Below, piece by piece: positions 39,191 to 50,500 of a DNA stretch of 64,000 bases (the first letter of the stretch is position 1; each line of letters begins with the position of its first letter). Origin of the DNA: Planococcus citri (Eukaryota > Arthropoda > Insecta > Hemiptera > Pseudococcidae); the NCBI RefSeq assembly GCF_950023065.1, contig NC_088677.1, forward strand, positions 11,984,001 through 12,048,000. Reading direction: 5' to 3'. A program made the position numbers and the translations under genes. A model generated the notes under the pieces. It made no database searches. It was given only the letters and a program-made list of their open reading frames with translations, and was not told the DNA's origin.

Positions 39191-40064
39191 CTGTATTTAT
39201 TCGCGGTCGACTCGAGGATTGACTCGGATTTTTTTGGACCAATCAGAGTTGGAAGTCATTCAGAAAAAAAAATTTGCTCTGATGGTGCCCCTGGAGAAAA
39301 TGGGGGGGGGGTCTCGAGATGAAGCATTTTCGAAAAAATCATGGTTTTTTTCACTTCAACCTGTTTGGGGGAGAAAGGAGCAGTTTCAACAATTGGTGTT
39401 ATTGAGACTCGGTGACAATACGATCTAGGCCAATTCCATCAATCCTAGACTGCTTCTAAAGAGTTGTTGAAAATTTTTAAATTGCTTATTTTTGAGTAAA
39501 TTCGTTTTCTGAAAATATTTTCTGCTGAAAAATATTTCGCATCAATTATTATGCCAGGACATTTAAAAATTGAGAAACGAATCCGTAAAACCTACCAATT
39601 TTTTTGGCATCCGAAACTGGCAATATTGCCAAACAATTGGCACCTTGTGTATCTAAAAAAAAAAAAAACTCTTACTCAGTTCTAGAAATGATATTTTTTG
39701 ATGTTTTGGCATAATTAATGCGAAAACGTTTTCAAAAGAAACTGATTTACCCAAAAATATGCGAGTTGCTTTTCTATCACCCGGTAGAACTCTGAAAATG
39801 ATCTATACTTTTTGAGGATTCGTATCTCTTTTCTTTTTCAGGGACGCCTTCGGAGCTAAACATTTTTTCTGAATGACTTTCAACTCAAAGTGGGTTTCAC
39901 TGAGTTTGATCAAAATTCCTTGACGATTTTTTTCGTCATCTATCCTAGACAACTCATAAAGTTTGGATTCAGGAATCCTTTTGTAATCATCACAATTTAT
40001 TGGGGCTTTTTTATAATTAATATCCCAAACTATAATTATTTCTTCGTCATTTAGTTTAGGTATC

Positions 40065-40345
40065 TTCAATTCGGGTTGAGAATTCGAGAACCCGGTCCTT
40101 CAATATTTTCGAGTTCAGAATTTTGTCCAAAAACGTAGGATGGGGCTTCAAACACCGAATTTTACGTAGGGTATTTCGATTGAAAAATCAATGGGTAAAT
40201 TCAATGAAAGAAATGTGCTTCAATTTCACGAAATAATTATTCCCATGCAAATGAAATAGAGGAGGTGAGTATTATCTATACGTCTTATTGTTGTAAAAAT
40301 GAATGAACTCGAGTCTCTGGTTCATAAGTACCTTGGTATCATCTT
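40065..40345 (+). repeat. Module RC
   Basis: It is marked by GGGATGGGGCTTCAAACACC (consensus form), CGAATTCGACGTATTTCGAT and ATTCCCATGCAAATGAAATA. Copies: 2080-2290, 5195-5425, 11835-12110, 17880-18105, 48670-48960 and 52660-52800; partial at 9990-10070 and 42350-42465. RD usually follows. Confidence 0.65.
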
Positions 40346-41164
40346 TCAAGATAATTCAAAATGCTTGAAAGATTTTCTCAAAAAGATCAACCGGCATTTT
40401 ATCAGCTGAAATCCGACTTTCAGCAGTTCGAGAAGTTAAATTTATGAAATATTACATTAAACAAACATTCAGGATGAAAAAAAAAAGAAAAAAAGACGAG
40501 AGCGTGAAGAATTTTTTTCTGAAAAAAGTCCAGCATGAAAAGTTCTGACACACTGTTCAGAAGAATATTTCCAACGTTTCACCTGAAGAACTTACCTACC
40601 TGCATAAAGAGTCGACCGCAACCTAATTCTGTATCACTAGTACCATACTTTTCAGAAATACAATTCAAAGTTGATTATTTGGTCTGAGGTTAGAGAGCAA
40701 AAAAAAATCTGAAATTCGAAATACTTTCAGTTTTATGGTTCAATGAATTGTTCGTAAGCATGCTAAAATATGTACGCAAATTCGGTTCTATTTCCTCGCT
40801 GTATTAATTATTGTTGAGAAATTTTATTTTTCGTCGCACATTTTCAAAATTAAAGGGGCAGGCACTATTTGAAAATTCAAAATTTCAAAATCTAAGGCTC
40901 AACAAGTTTGGAAATTCTGAATTAAGTTTGCTCGTTCAATTTTGAGGATGAACAATTTGTTATAAAAACAGGTGGTCTAACTTTGAAATGAAGACAAGTC
41001 TCGTCTTCCATTTTTTTTCTCATTGTTCATCAATTTTTAAATTGACACTAATTGAATTATCGATCATGCCACCAAAAACTGCTCGAAGCAAAATCTGAAA
41101 GCATGAAGCAGTAAAGCAGCCGGTGAGCGAAAAGCAAATGCAAAAACTTTCTTGCAATCAAAAA

Positions 41165-41650
41165 TTTAATGACTACCTATACGAGAAAAAAAAATACACT
41201 TACATCAATTGAAATAAACAAAAAAACATAAAGAATTTTACAAATAGGTATCAAAAGAAACGTAAAAGAATTGTCGCAAGGATCATTTAAACATGAGTTT
41301 TCGTCAGATAGTTGAGATAGTTCGCAATCGCTCACATTTCAGTGCTACATTTGGATCCTGAAACTATATAATTTCTATCGGTTATTCAGTTCAATTATAG
41401 CTAAAATTGAGGCATATAGAATCAAACGTCTATGTACTTCTCCATTTTTGAAAATTTTGAAAAAAATGCAGGCGTGTATTGTAACCTAAAATACCGAAGT
41501 ACCTAATACGTGAAATGTTGATCCATATGTTAGTTTTACCTCGTGCATAGTTGTGAGTTTCTGGTCAGTTTCAAGTTCGGAGAAGTAATTAAAGTTTTGT
41601 CTCAAACCTTACACTTTTTGCATCGTTTTAGGGCACTTGATCAAAATTTT
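41165..41650. other. AT-rich stretch without recognised modules or genes
   Basis: An RA module stops at CTTTCTTGCAATCA and ordinary pre-RA sequence resumes near ACAACAATATGATGGAGGTC. The DNA between is not shared with other parts of the window and has no inverted ends, coding frame or tandem repeat that I can see. It is probably another insertion. Confidence 0.4.
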
Positions 41651-44600
41651 TTCTAGTTCTTACAACAATATGATGGAGGTCCAATCTTGGAATGGAGACA
41701 GTCTCGTCTTCCATTCTCATCACATTGTCTATCAATTCTTAAATTGATGCTAATTGAATTGATCATTTCATCAAGATCTGGGTTGAAGAAAAATCTGATA
41801 GCATGAAGCAGCTTAAAGCAGTGAATAAGCGAGAAAAGAAATGGAAAACTTTCTCGCAGTCAGCGAATACATAGCTAATGGATTGTTCGAATTCAACGTT
41901 TGCTGGCAATTTTTCGGAAGGCATAAATAAACTGGATTCAGATGACAATGATTTATAAGTAGACGCAGAATTTCAAATATGTACCATCTGCTGGACCAGT
42001 TTTCCCAAAACAGCTTGGGTAGAGGCTAGAGCGAAAAAGCCACGATTTTTTCTCTCAAAAATGTACACTTTTTGAAGACTTGTATGTATCTAGATTCAGA
42101 AACCCTTTTGCAATCACCACTATATTGGTTTGTAATTAATTCTAAACGTAATTTTCGTGGTCATTTCAGTTGTGGTGGTACTTACTTTGATTTTTTAACA
42201 AAAAATACAAAATTATTAGACTAGACCAACCCCAAGAGGCCACCATATTAATATATTGAAAAAATATGGCTCACAACTAGGTTGTTAAATTGAAAAGTTC
42301 ACTAGTTGGCCAACACAATATTAACAAACAAAAAGTATCAACTATTATTCCCATGCAAATGAAATAGAGGAGGAGGGTATTAATCTACTTATTGTTGTAA
42401 AAATAAATGAACTCCGAGTCTCTGATTCATAAGTAGGTATCATCTTTCAAGAATATTCAAAATCCTTGGAGATTTTCTCAAAAAGATCAACCGTCATTTT
42501 ATCAGCTCAAATCCAAAAAAAAAGACAAGAGCATAAAGAATTTTTTTCTGAAAAAAGTCCAACTTGAAAAGTTTTGAAACACATTCAGAAGAATAATTAT
42601 GTATTTCCAAAGATTCACCTGAAGAACTTACCTATCTGCATAAAGAGTCGACCGCACTCCGCATGAAACCTACACGACTTTTCAGAAATACAATCCAAAG
42701 TTAATTATTTGAACTGAGACCAGAAAGCAAAATAAATTCTGAGAAAATTCGAAATGCTTCCAGTTTTATTGTTCAATGAATTATTCATAAGAATGCTGGA
42801 ATGTGTTAGAAAATTTGGTTTTATTTTCTCGCTGTATTTACATTTTGAGAAATTTTATTTTTTGTGGCACATTTTCAAAATTAAAGGGGCAGGCACTATT
42901 TGAAAATTCAAAATCTAAGGCTCAAAAAATTTGAAAATTCTGAATCAAGTTTGCTCGTTCAAGTTTGAAGATGGGCAATTTGTCATCAAAACAGGGGGTC
43001 CAACTTTGAAATGGATACAATTCTCATATTCAACGTTTATCTCACTGTTTATCAATTTTTAAATTGACTAATTGAATTATCGATCATGCCACCAAGAGCT
43101 GTTCGAAGAAAAATCTGAAAGCATGAAGCAGTAAAGTAGCCAATGAGCGAAAAGCAAATGCAAAAAATTTCTTGCAATCAGCCATCAACTGATGGAGTTG
43201 AGAAGTAGACAACGCCAACTTCGAAATATCGTATTTTTTACGATAATATGATGGAGGTCCAACTTTGGAATGGAGACAAGTCTCGTCTTCCATTTTCATC
43301 ACATTATCTATCAATCTTTAAATTGATGATAATTGAATTTTGATCACAAAAAAATTTAAATTAGACCGTTTTGAGTTATTTCATGCACCTGCTACTTTAA
43401 CCTCAAATGGTTGATTGCGATCTGCCTCGGGTGCATTTTGAGTACTTACTGGATAACTTGGCAAAACCATTGTTATTTGTACGTATCAAATTCTCCTGAA
43501 TTTTCCTAAATAATTGTTGCCTAAAGTACCACACTAAAATACAACACTACTGGAATCTCTTTCTGCGATTCGAAGACAGGGCATATCTATTATCTTCCCT
43601 GTTTCAAAACATTTTGGTGAGCTTGAATCCCTCAAACGAGCCTCGTGAGGTGAAAAGTGTTCTCTTAACGCATTTTTTTGGCGTTGGGTCGAAGAAGCAA
43701 GAGCAAATGGCTCAAAAAACAACACATGCAGATATTTTTTTATCTTTGGGTACTCCAAAAATATACTACGTATAAATGCAAAATTTTAAGAATGGATACT
43801 TACGTGATGTGGAAGTGTTGAAGGAACGCGATTATGTATTTAGGTAGGTACTCAATTCTCACACTTATAATAGTACATATTTACAAAAAATACATGAATA
43901 CTTACTTACATTATAACAAACTACGAGACATATCTAATGTAAATATATACCTTTGTTCTTGTTGGATGTGATGTTTAACTATCCTACTCTTGAATTCAGA
44001 ATCCTGTCACGAGAGTAAAATTTGTTGAAAATGTAATTTTCCAAGCACATTTTCACTGTCTTACTTTCGAATAAGATTTTTAAAATTTCATTTGAGATAA
44101 TTTTGTAGTTTTCATGACAGTAGAGTCGCTTACTTCTACGTTTACATCTTCCCCATTCGATGAAAGTCGTGCACCTACTGATTGCTAGCTTCAAATCGTT
44201 CAACCATGAGAGTCCGAACGGCTCCCAAAAATGTTTTGGTGTTATCGCCCGGTGGACTAGTGTGTTTTCACTCAGCATTTTTCTCGACTTTGCGTATAAT
44301 TTTTGAAAAGACAAGTGTGAGATGATTTTAGAATAATCGACTCGAGGTTTGATCCGGTTTTGTGTGCGAATTAGTGATTTTGTTTTTTGGGGAATCCGCT
44401 GTAAAACCTGTGAAAAGGAACAAGTCAAATTCAACTTATATCAAACAAATGCATGCCATGAAAGGGTTAATCATATGAAACAAGAATATGTATCAGAGAA
44501 TTTTGATCAAATTCAGTAAAAATTCTTCTAATTTTGAGTTGGGAAGTCATTCAGAAAAAATATCAGCTCTGAATGTGAACCTCTAGAAAAAACGCATTGA

Positions 44601-45709
44601 GCAAAATATCCGTAAATACCTACCAATTTTTTTGGCATCTGAAACGGGCAATATTGCCAAAAATTGACACCACAGTGTCTGAAAAAAATGCTTCCCCAGG
44701 TTCATAAATGATATTTTGTCGATGTTTGTTGTTTCGGCATAATCAATGCGAAACACTTGGGAAGAAAATGCTTTCAAAACGCGGATGTACCCAAAAATAT
44801 GCGATTTGCTTTTCTATCACCCGGTAGAACTCTGAAAATGATGCATATCTTTTGAGGACTCGTGTCTCCCTTCTCACATTTTTCTAAATGACTTTCAACC
44901 CAAAATGAGTTTCACTGAGTTTGAACAAAATTCCTTGAAAATATCTTTCAAAAAAAAAAAAAAAAATCAAAATCCTTGGGAGATTTTCTCAAAAATATCA
45001 ACTGACATTTCAGTTTCGAGAAAAAAATACGTGAGTACAAATTATAAAATTAGATTAGACAAACATTCGGGATCAAACAAAAAAGAAAAAGACGATAGCG
45101 TGATAATGATTTATTTTGAAAAAAGTCCAACTTGAAAAGTTCTGAAACACTATTCAAAAGAATATTTCCAAAGTTTCACCTAAAGAACTTACCTGCACAA
45201 ATAAGTCGACGACCACATTTTTCAGTTATATTATTTCTGGTTTTGCTAATTTGGACCAAGACTACAAGACTAGATGGGGAAAATCTTTTTTCTGAAAAAG
45301 TTCTACTTGGAAAGTTACATTTCATCATTCAATAAAATATTTCTACAGTTGGTTTCACTCAAGGACGATAACTGTATCTACTTTACCACACTTCTGAGAA
45401 ATACAATTCAAAGTGTCTTATTTGGACTGAGGCTAGAGAGAAAAAATAATTTTTTCTGAAAATTCGCAATGCTTCCAGTTTTATGGTTCAATATGAATTA
45501 TTGTTCATGAGTATGCTGATTGCTGAAATATGTAGGTACACCAAAATTCGGTTTTATTTTCTGGCTGTATTTATTTTAAGAAATTTTTTTTTTTCTTGTG
45601 GCTAATCTCGGAATATTGAAAATAATTCTAGTTTTTTTTTTTTTACTGCTGTTTGTTTGAATATTTCACTCCTCAGCCCTCTTTCTTTACTTGGATCTGC
45701 GAATAACGT

Positions 45710-46050
45710 ATTGGCGCCATGCACACCTGTTCATTTTCAAAACAAGTACTTTTACAAATTAATTAGGTACCATTTACCTAGGTATAAAAAAGTTTGAACT
45801 TGCAGTTTGGTTTTGTTGAATGATTGCACTGATTCTTTCGCATGGATTCTCATATCAAAGAGGGGTGAGATGATAATCGAAGGAAGAGCAATACAACAAA
45901 CATTGAACTAAACAAAATCAATGGTAATAAACTAGATCGGAATCGATACTGTGCATAAGAATGACAAAATGAAAGACAAAAGAGTGCGCAGGATTTTCAT
46001 TTCTTGATGCATCGTCAACATCATTTTTCTTACTTTAATTTTTGAAAGTT
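45710..46050. other. Non-modular stretch between RD and RE
   Basis: This interval is not clearly shared with other parts of the window. It has no long open frame, no inverted ends and no tandem structure. A G-rich run (46069-46078) follows it at the start of RE-type sequence. Confidence 0.35.
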
Positions 46051-46642
46051 GGGACAGAATGTGAATGGGGGGGGGGGTGGAAATTTCACAACTTGGTTTC
46101 ACGTATTTAGTTCTAGTTTCCTTATTTTTGGCAGGCAGAAGCGTGCCCAATTAGTGGAGGGATGTGTGTCTCACGCCCCCTTCCGAAACAAAAAAATTCA
46201 GGCGACAAGTTGGGAATTTCTGGGAAAAATTATCAAAATCGAAGAAAGTGACGATTTCACTATATCTTATCCTAAAAACTGCTCCTTTTCTAATTTTGAA
46301 AAAAATCATCGAAAATAAGAACAAGTTATTATAACAAATTGCCCATCTTCAAAATTGAAGGGGCTAACTTGATTCTAAATTTCCAAATTTGAGATGTTTC
46401 AAATTTTGAGGATTTCAAATTTTCAAATTGTGTTTGCCCATTCAATATTGAAGATGGACAAAAGTTATTATGATAAATCGCTCATCTTAAAAATTTAATG
46501 GGCTGGTACTATTTGAAAATTTAAAATTTTTCAAATCTAGGGCTCAACAAATTTGAAAATTCTGAATTATGTTTTCCCCTTCAATTTTGAAGATAGGCAA
46601 TTTGTTATCAAAATAGGGGGTCAAACTTTGAAATGAAGACAT

Positions 46643-47584
46643 TGATATGAGGAAATATGCCTTCATCGCGTAAGCGATGCTTATTAGAAATATCTATAAG
46701 AATATCTCCCGCCTATACTGCAAGTAGGTCAACGTGAGAACTATGTTTTAGAAACAATGCGCATGTCTCATAGAAAAGATCATAGGCATGTATCCATCCG
46801 CGACACGTAGCTGGAGGCTCCGTGGATCGGATCTCTGACCAGCAACTTTACTTAGTTTCGGCAGATCGCGAATGCTGGTTCTCAGTCAGCCTAAGGATGA
46901 TGGAGCTCATCTTCTCTCCTTTGTTTTTTTACAAAGGTACCCACCTGATGAAGTGGTTAAAGTGTGCAATTTAACGCGATAGTTTTTCATAAGTTTAATT
47001 ATTGTGGTACTTATTGGGCAAACCCCAGATCCTGCTAGCCATCTGGATTGCTTCTCGACAAAAGGTACTTCGTCTAATCCATTTCTACCGCCGAGCCTAG
47101 TATGAGTGAGCTCCCGCGAAAGAGGTAGAAAAAGCGTACAGTGTTATTTGATCTTGGTACTCATAAAGGTATTTAGTATTTAACCTATACTAACACCTAT
47201 CATTATGAAAACACGTAAATATTCGTATCATAACTAACGCGAGTCGTGTGGTATACACCAGAGTGTATACCCATTATAAAATATGTCTCGTATGTATTTT
47301 ATATTTAGAACTAACCATATCCATTTAATTTGTACTTACATATTATTCTTTTTATCAATAAATCACATTGTAATCTCTCTGAATCAAATGTGTATTATTT
47401 ATTGGTAAATATGAGTGATTATATGAAGGGTGAACTAGCGTATACTGGAACCTCTCCTATGAACTGAGCTATCCACGGCAAGGCAAATATTCCTTCTCTA
47501 AGGAATATTTCTAGTCTCAAATACGTAAATAGGAAAAGATGATAATTTCCCTCTATCACAGTTATGCCTGATCTAACTCTATCA
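46643..47584. mobile_element. Solo LTR, 942 bp, 4-bp target duplication ACAT
   Basis: It starts TGATATGAGGAAATATGCC and ends ATCTAACTCTATCA, with ACAT at 46639-46642 and 47585-47588. It splits an RA module exactly inside the GGAGACAAGTCTCGTC motif. An AATAAA lies inside (47360 area), and a small palindrome (GTGTATAC-type, TATACACCAGAGTGTATA) occurs near 47255-47275. There is no internal coding region. The 4-bp duplication and TG...CA ends suggest a Gypsy-type LTR. Confidence 0.82.
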
Positions 47585-50500
47585 ACATGTCTCGTCTTTC
47601 ATTTTTGTGTCGTTGTCTATCAATTTTTAAATTGATTCTAATTGAATTATTGATCATGCAACCAAGAGTTGTTCGAAGAAAAATCTGAAATCGCGAAGCA
47701 GCAAGTAAAGCAGCCAACGAGCAGAATGCGAATGCAAAAACTTTCTTGCAGTCAGTGATCAACTGATGGATTGTTCGAAATATCCTTCTTTTATTTCGGA
47801 AATGTGGATAAACTGGATTCAGATGACAATGGTCTGTAGATAATTACGCAGAATTTCAAATAATTATGTACTATCTTCGAGAACTGGGTTACTTTTCCCA
47901 AAACAGCTTGGGTAGGGGTTAGAGCAAGAAACCAATATTTTTTCGAAAATACTCGTATACACTTTTTGAGGACTCCAGGAACCCTTTTCCCTTTTGCAGT
48001 CATTAAGTTATTTTTGTAGACGCTAACTGAATGAAAGAACTATCCAATTACAGCAATAAAAAAGAACGAATATATCCTCGTTCATCGTCGATAGTACCTA
48101 AAATAGGAATTGAAGATAGCACACATGAGAAACCATATTTATTATGGACAATAAGATCGAAGAAAGTTCAAATATTCAAAATCTATACTATAAAGCTGCA
48201 AGAAAAATAAATACCCAAAAAATACCCGAAAAATCAGAAAAAAAACTCCCAACCCGATTTATGGCATCTAGAGAGCTAATTTTTTTTTTAATGGACAGCT
48301 TAACGTCTCTAGAATATAGGAAAAATACGCGGAGGCAAAAATTTTGGAATTAAAGAGCCCAGATTTTGAGTTGAAATGGGCTGTTTTTGCCGTTTTTTTG
48401 ATTATTCTCAAATACATACCTATATCAAGAACGAAAAAAGCAAGAAAGGTGGTTAATATCTCATTTGAAAGAGCATTTCAACTCGTTTGGGGAAAGAAGG
48501 ACAGTTTCAACAGTTGGTATTATTGAGACTCAGTGACGATACGATCTTGGCCAAAACTCTTTTGCAATCATCACAATTTATTGAGCTTTTTTACAACTCT
48601 ATTCAACGATATAGCTTGATATAGTGGTTGCGATTTCACGAATGTAAACGTCGTCATTTACTTCATCTTCATTTCGGGTTGAGAATTTGGTAACTCAGTC
48701 CTTCAATATTTCCGAGTTCAGAATTTTTTCGAAAAACGTGGGGTGGAGCTTCTTCAAACACCGAATTCGACGTATTTCGATTGAAAAATCAGTGTGTAAA
48801 TTCAATGAAAGAAAATGTGCTTCAATTTTCCGAAAAATTTCACGAAATAATTCCCATGCAAATGAAATACTTAGAGGAAGAGAGTATTACTCATTTGTTT
48901 TAATAAAGGAAACTCTGAGTCACTAATTCATGAGGATCAGCTTTCAAGATTATTCAAAATGCTTGGGAGATTTGCTCAAAAAGATGAACTGGCATTTTAT
49001 CAGCTCAAATCCTACTTCCATTACTTACATATTTGGTTTTTTTTTTTGTTGAAAAAAGTCCTACTTGAAAAGTTCTGAAAAACTATTCAAAAGAATATTT
49101 CCAAAGTTTCACCTAAAGAACTTACCTGCACAAAGTCGACCACTTTTCGAATTCGGCCTTTTTTTCGTTTCTGAAAATTAAAAACACATTTTAGATTTTA
49201 CGTAATACAGTCTAAATCATCAAAAAATAGGTATATTTTTGACACCCCACTCGAAAAATTCAAAAATATACCACTCAGACAGAGGTAGCAAAATACCGTA
49301 CCTAACCAAACAAGGGTTAACCATCTTCGACGATTTCTCCTTCAGATAAAAGATATACTGTGAGAAGATTTTTTTTTCTTCACATACTGAAACAGAATAA
49401 AAACAAGGATAAAATTAAACGTCAATTATTTCAACGAAAGTAATACAATCAACTAACTATTTTCCTTCGTTAGGTATTCAAAGAACAAGTAAACAGTGCC
49501 GTAATTTGCAAAGAAATTTCCTACACACATTAGCGAAATTACCAATGAGAATTCGACAAGTTCAAATTAAATTTCTTTCGCACGAGTCCTTCAAAATTAC
49601 ATAAACTCAAAAGAAGTACCTACGTATCAATGACAATAATCGCGCAAAATATGGTAAAAAAAATATCAAAATATCACATGAAAAAATTTCATATAGGTAT
49701 AAAATCTGATTCAGAAAAAACTTTGAAAACGACTGGATGTAAATTCTATGAATACCTAATATGAAAGAAATATGTAATACAATCTTGTAGGTAGGTAATT
49801 TTACATAAATTTGCCCTCAAATGATTGAAATAACATGACGATCGTAATTTTTCGGAATCCATTTCCCATCCCCGATGGAAATTCCCGAAAAGCATCTTCA
49901 CCCGAAAATTTTCATCCCAAATTTTCCCACCCAAATACATAGCAACAATCTGAACATTTTTCAATTTTTATTCTTTTATCACCAGTGCAGGGCTTGTCAA
50001 AAAATTAGAAACATTCCAAAAAAAAAAGAAAACACGCTTTTGATAACTTCCGATCAAGCGTGTGTTCAAATCGTTCTGATCAAATTCCCTTCTTCTCTCT
50101 CATGCAGAAACAAGGTTTCAAACAGCAAAAAAAAAAATTGCAAGAGTTTTACCTCTTTTTATAAATTTTTTATCTTTGATTATATGTAGACTTTTCAGTG
50201 ATTTTTTGAGAAGTCTAACAAAACTCCCAGACAAAAAAACCATGACTTTTTCATTACTTTTCACATTTTTACCGCATGAAAATACCCCCACCCCCTCTCC
50301 TAAAAAAATTAAATGACTTGAAATATTGCGAGTCAATTTTTTTTAATTTGTAGACAAGTAGGTACTTCAGTTTTTTCATTTTTCTGATTTTTTGAACAAA
50401 ATTTTCATTTTATGAGCTTTTTAAGAAAATTTCACCAGTGCCTTTTCACCTACATACGTACACACAATAGACGAAAATGCCATTGCTCTCACTAAGAGCT

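Larger units (their letters stand above)
35951..46642 (+). repeat. Segment map 7: RK, RA, RB, RI, RF, RH, RJ, RG, RC, RD copies
   Basis: Approximate content: RK 35985-36215; RA 36290-36485; insertion 36493-36692; RB 36710-36940; RI part 36970-37125; RF 37127-37570; RB part 37575-37680; RI 37690-38310; RH 38490-38800; RJ 38925-39270; RG 39290-40010; RC 40065-40345; RD 40370-40830; RF 40843-40985; RA 40990-41165; unassigned 41165-41650; RA 41690-41895; RB 41930-42150; unassigned 42155-42345; RC part 42350-42465; RD 42470-42870; RF 42873-43010; RA 43014-43195; RA part 43260-43345; RH 43585-43935; RL 43960-44170; RJ tail 44340-44565; RG 44590-44950; RD 44980-45710; unassigned 45710-46050; RE 46130-46240; RF 46330-46642. 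No supported gene. Confidence 0.6.
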
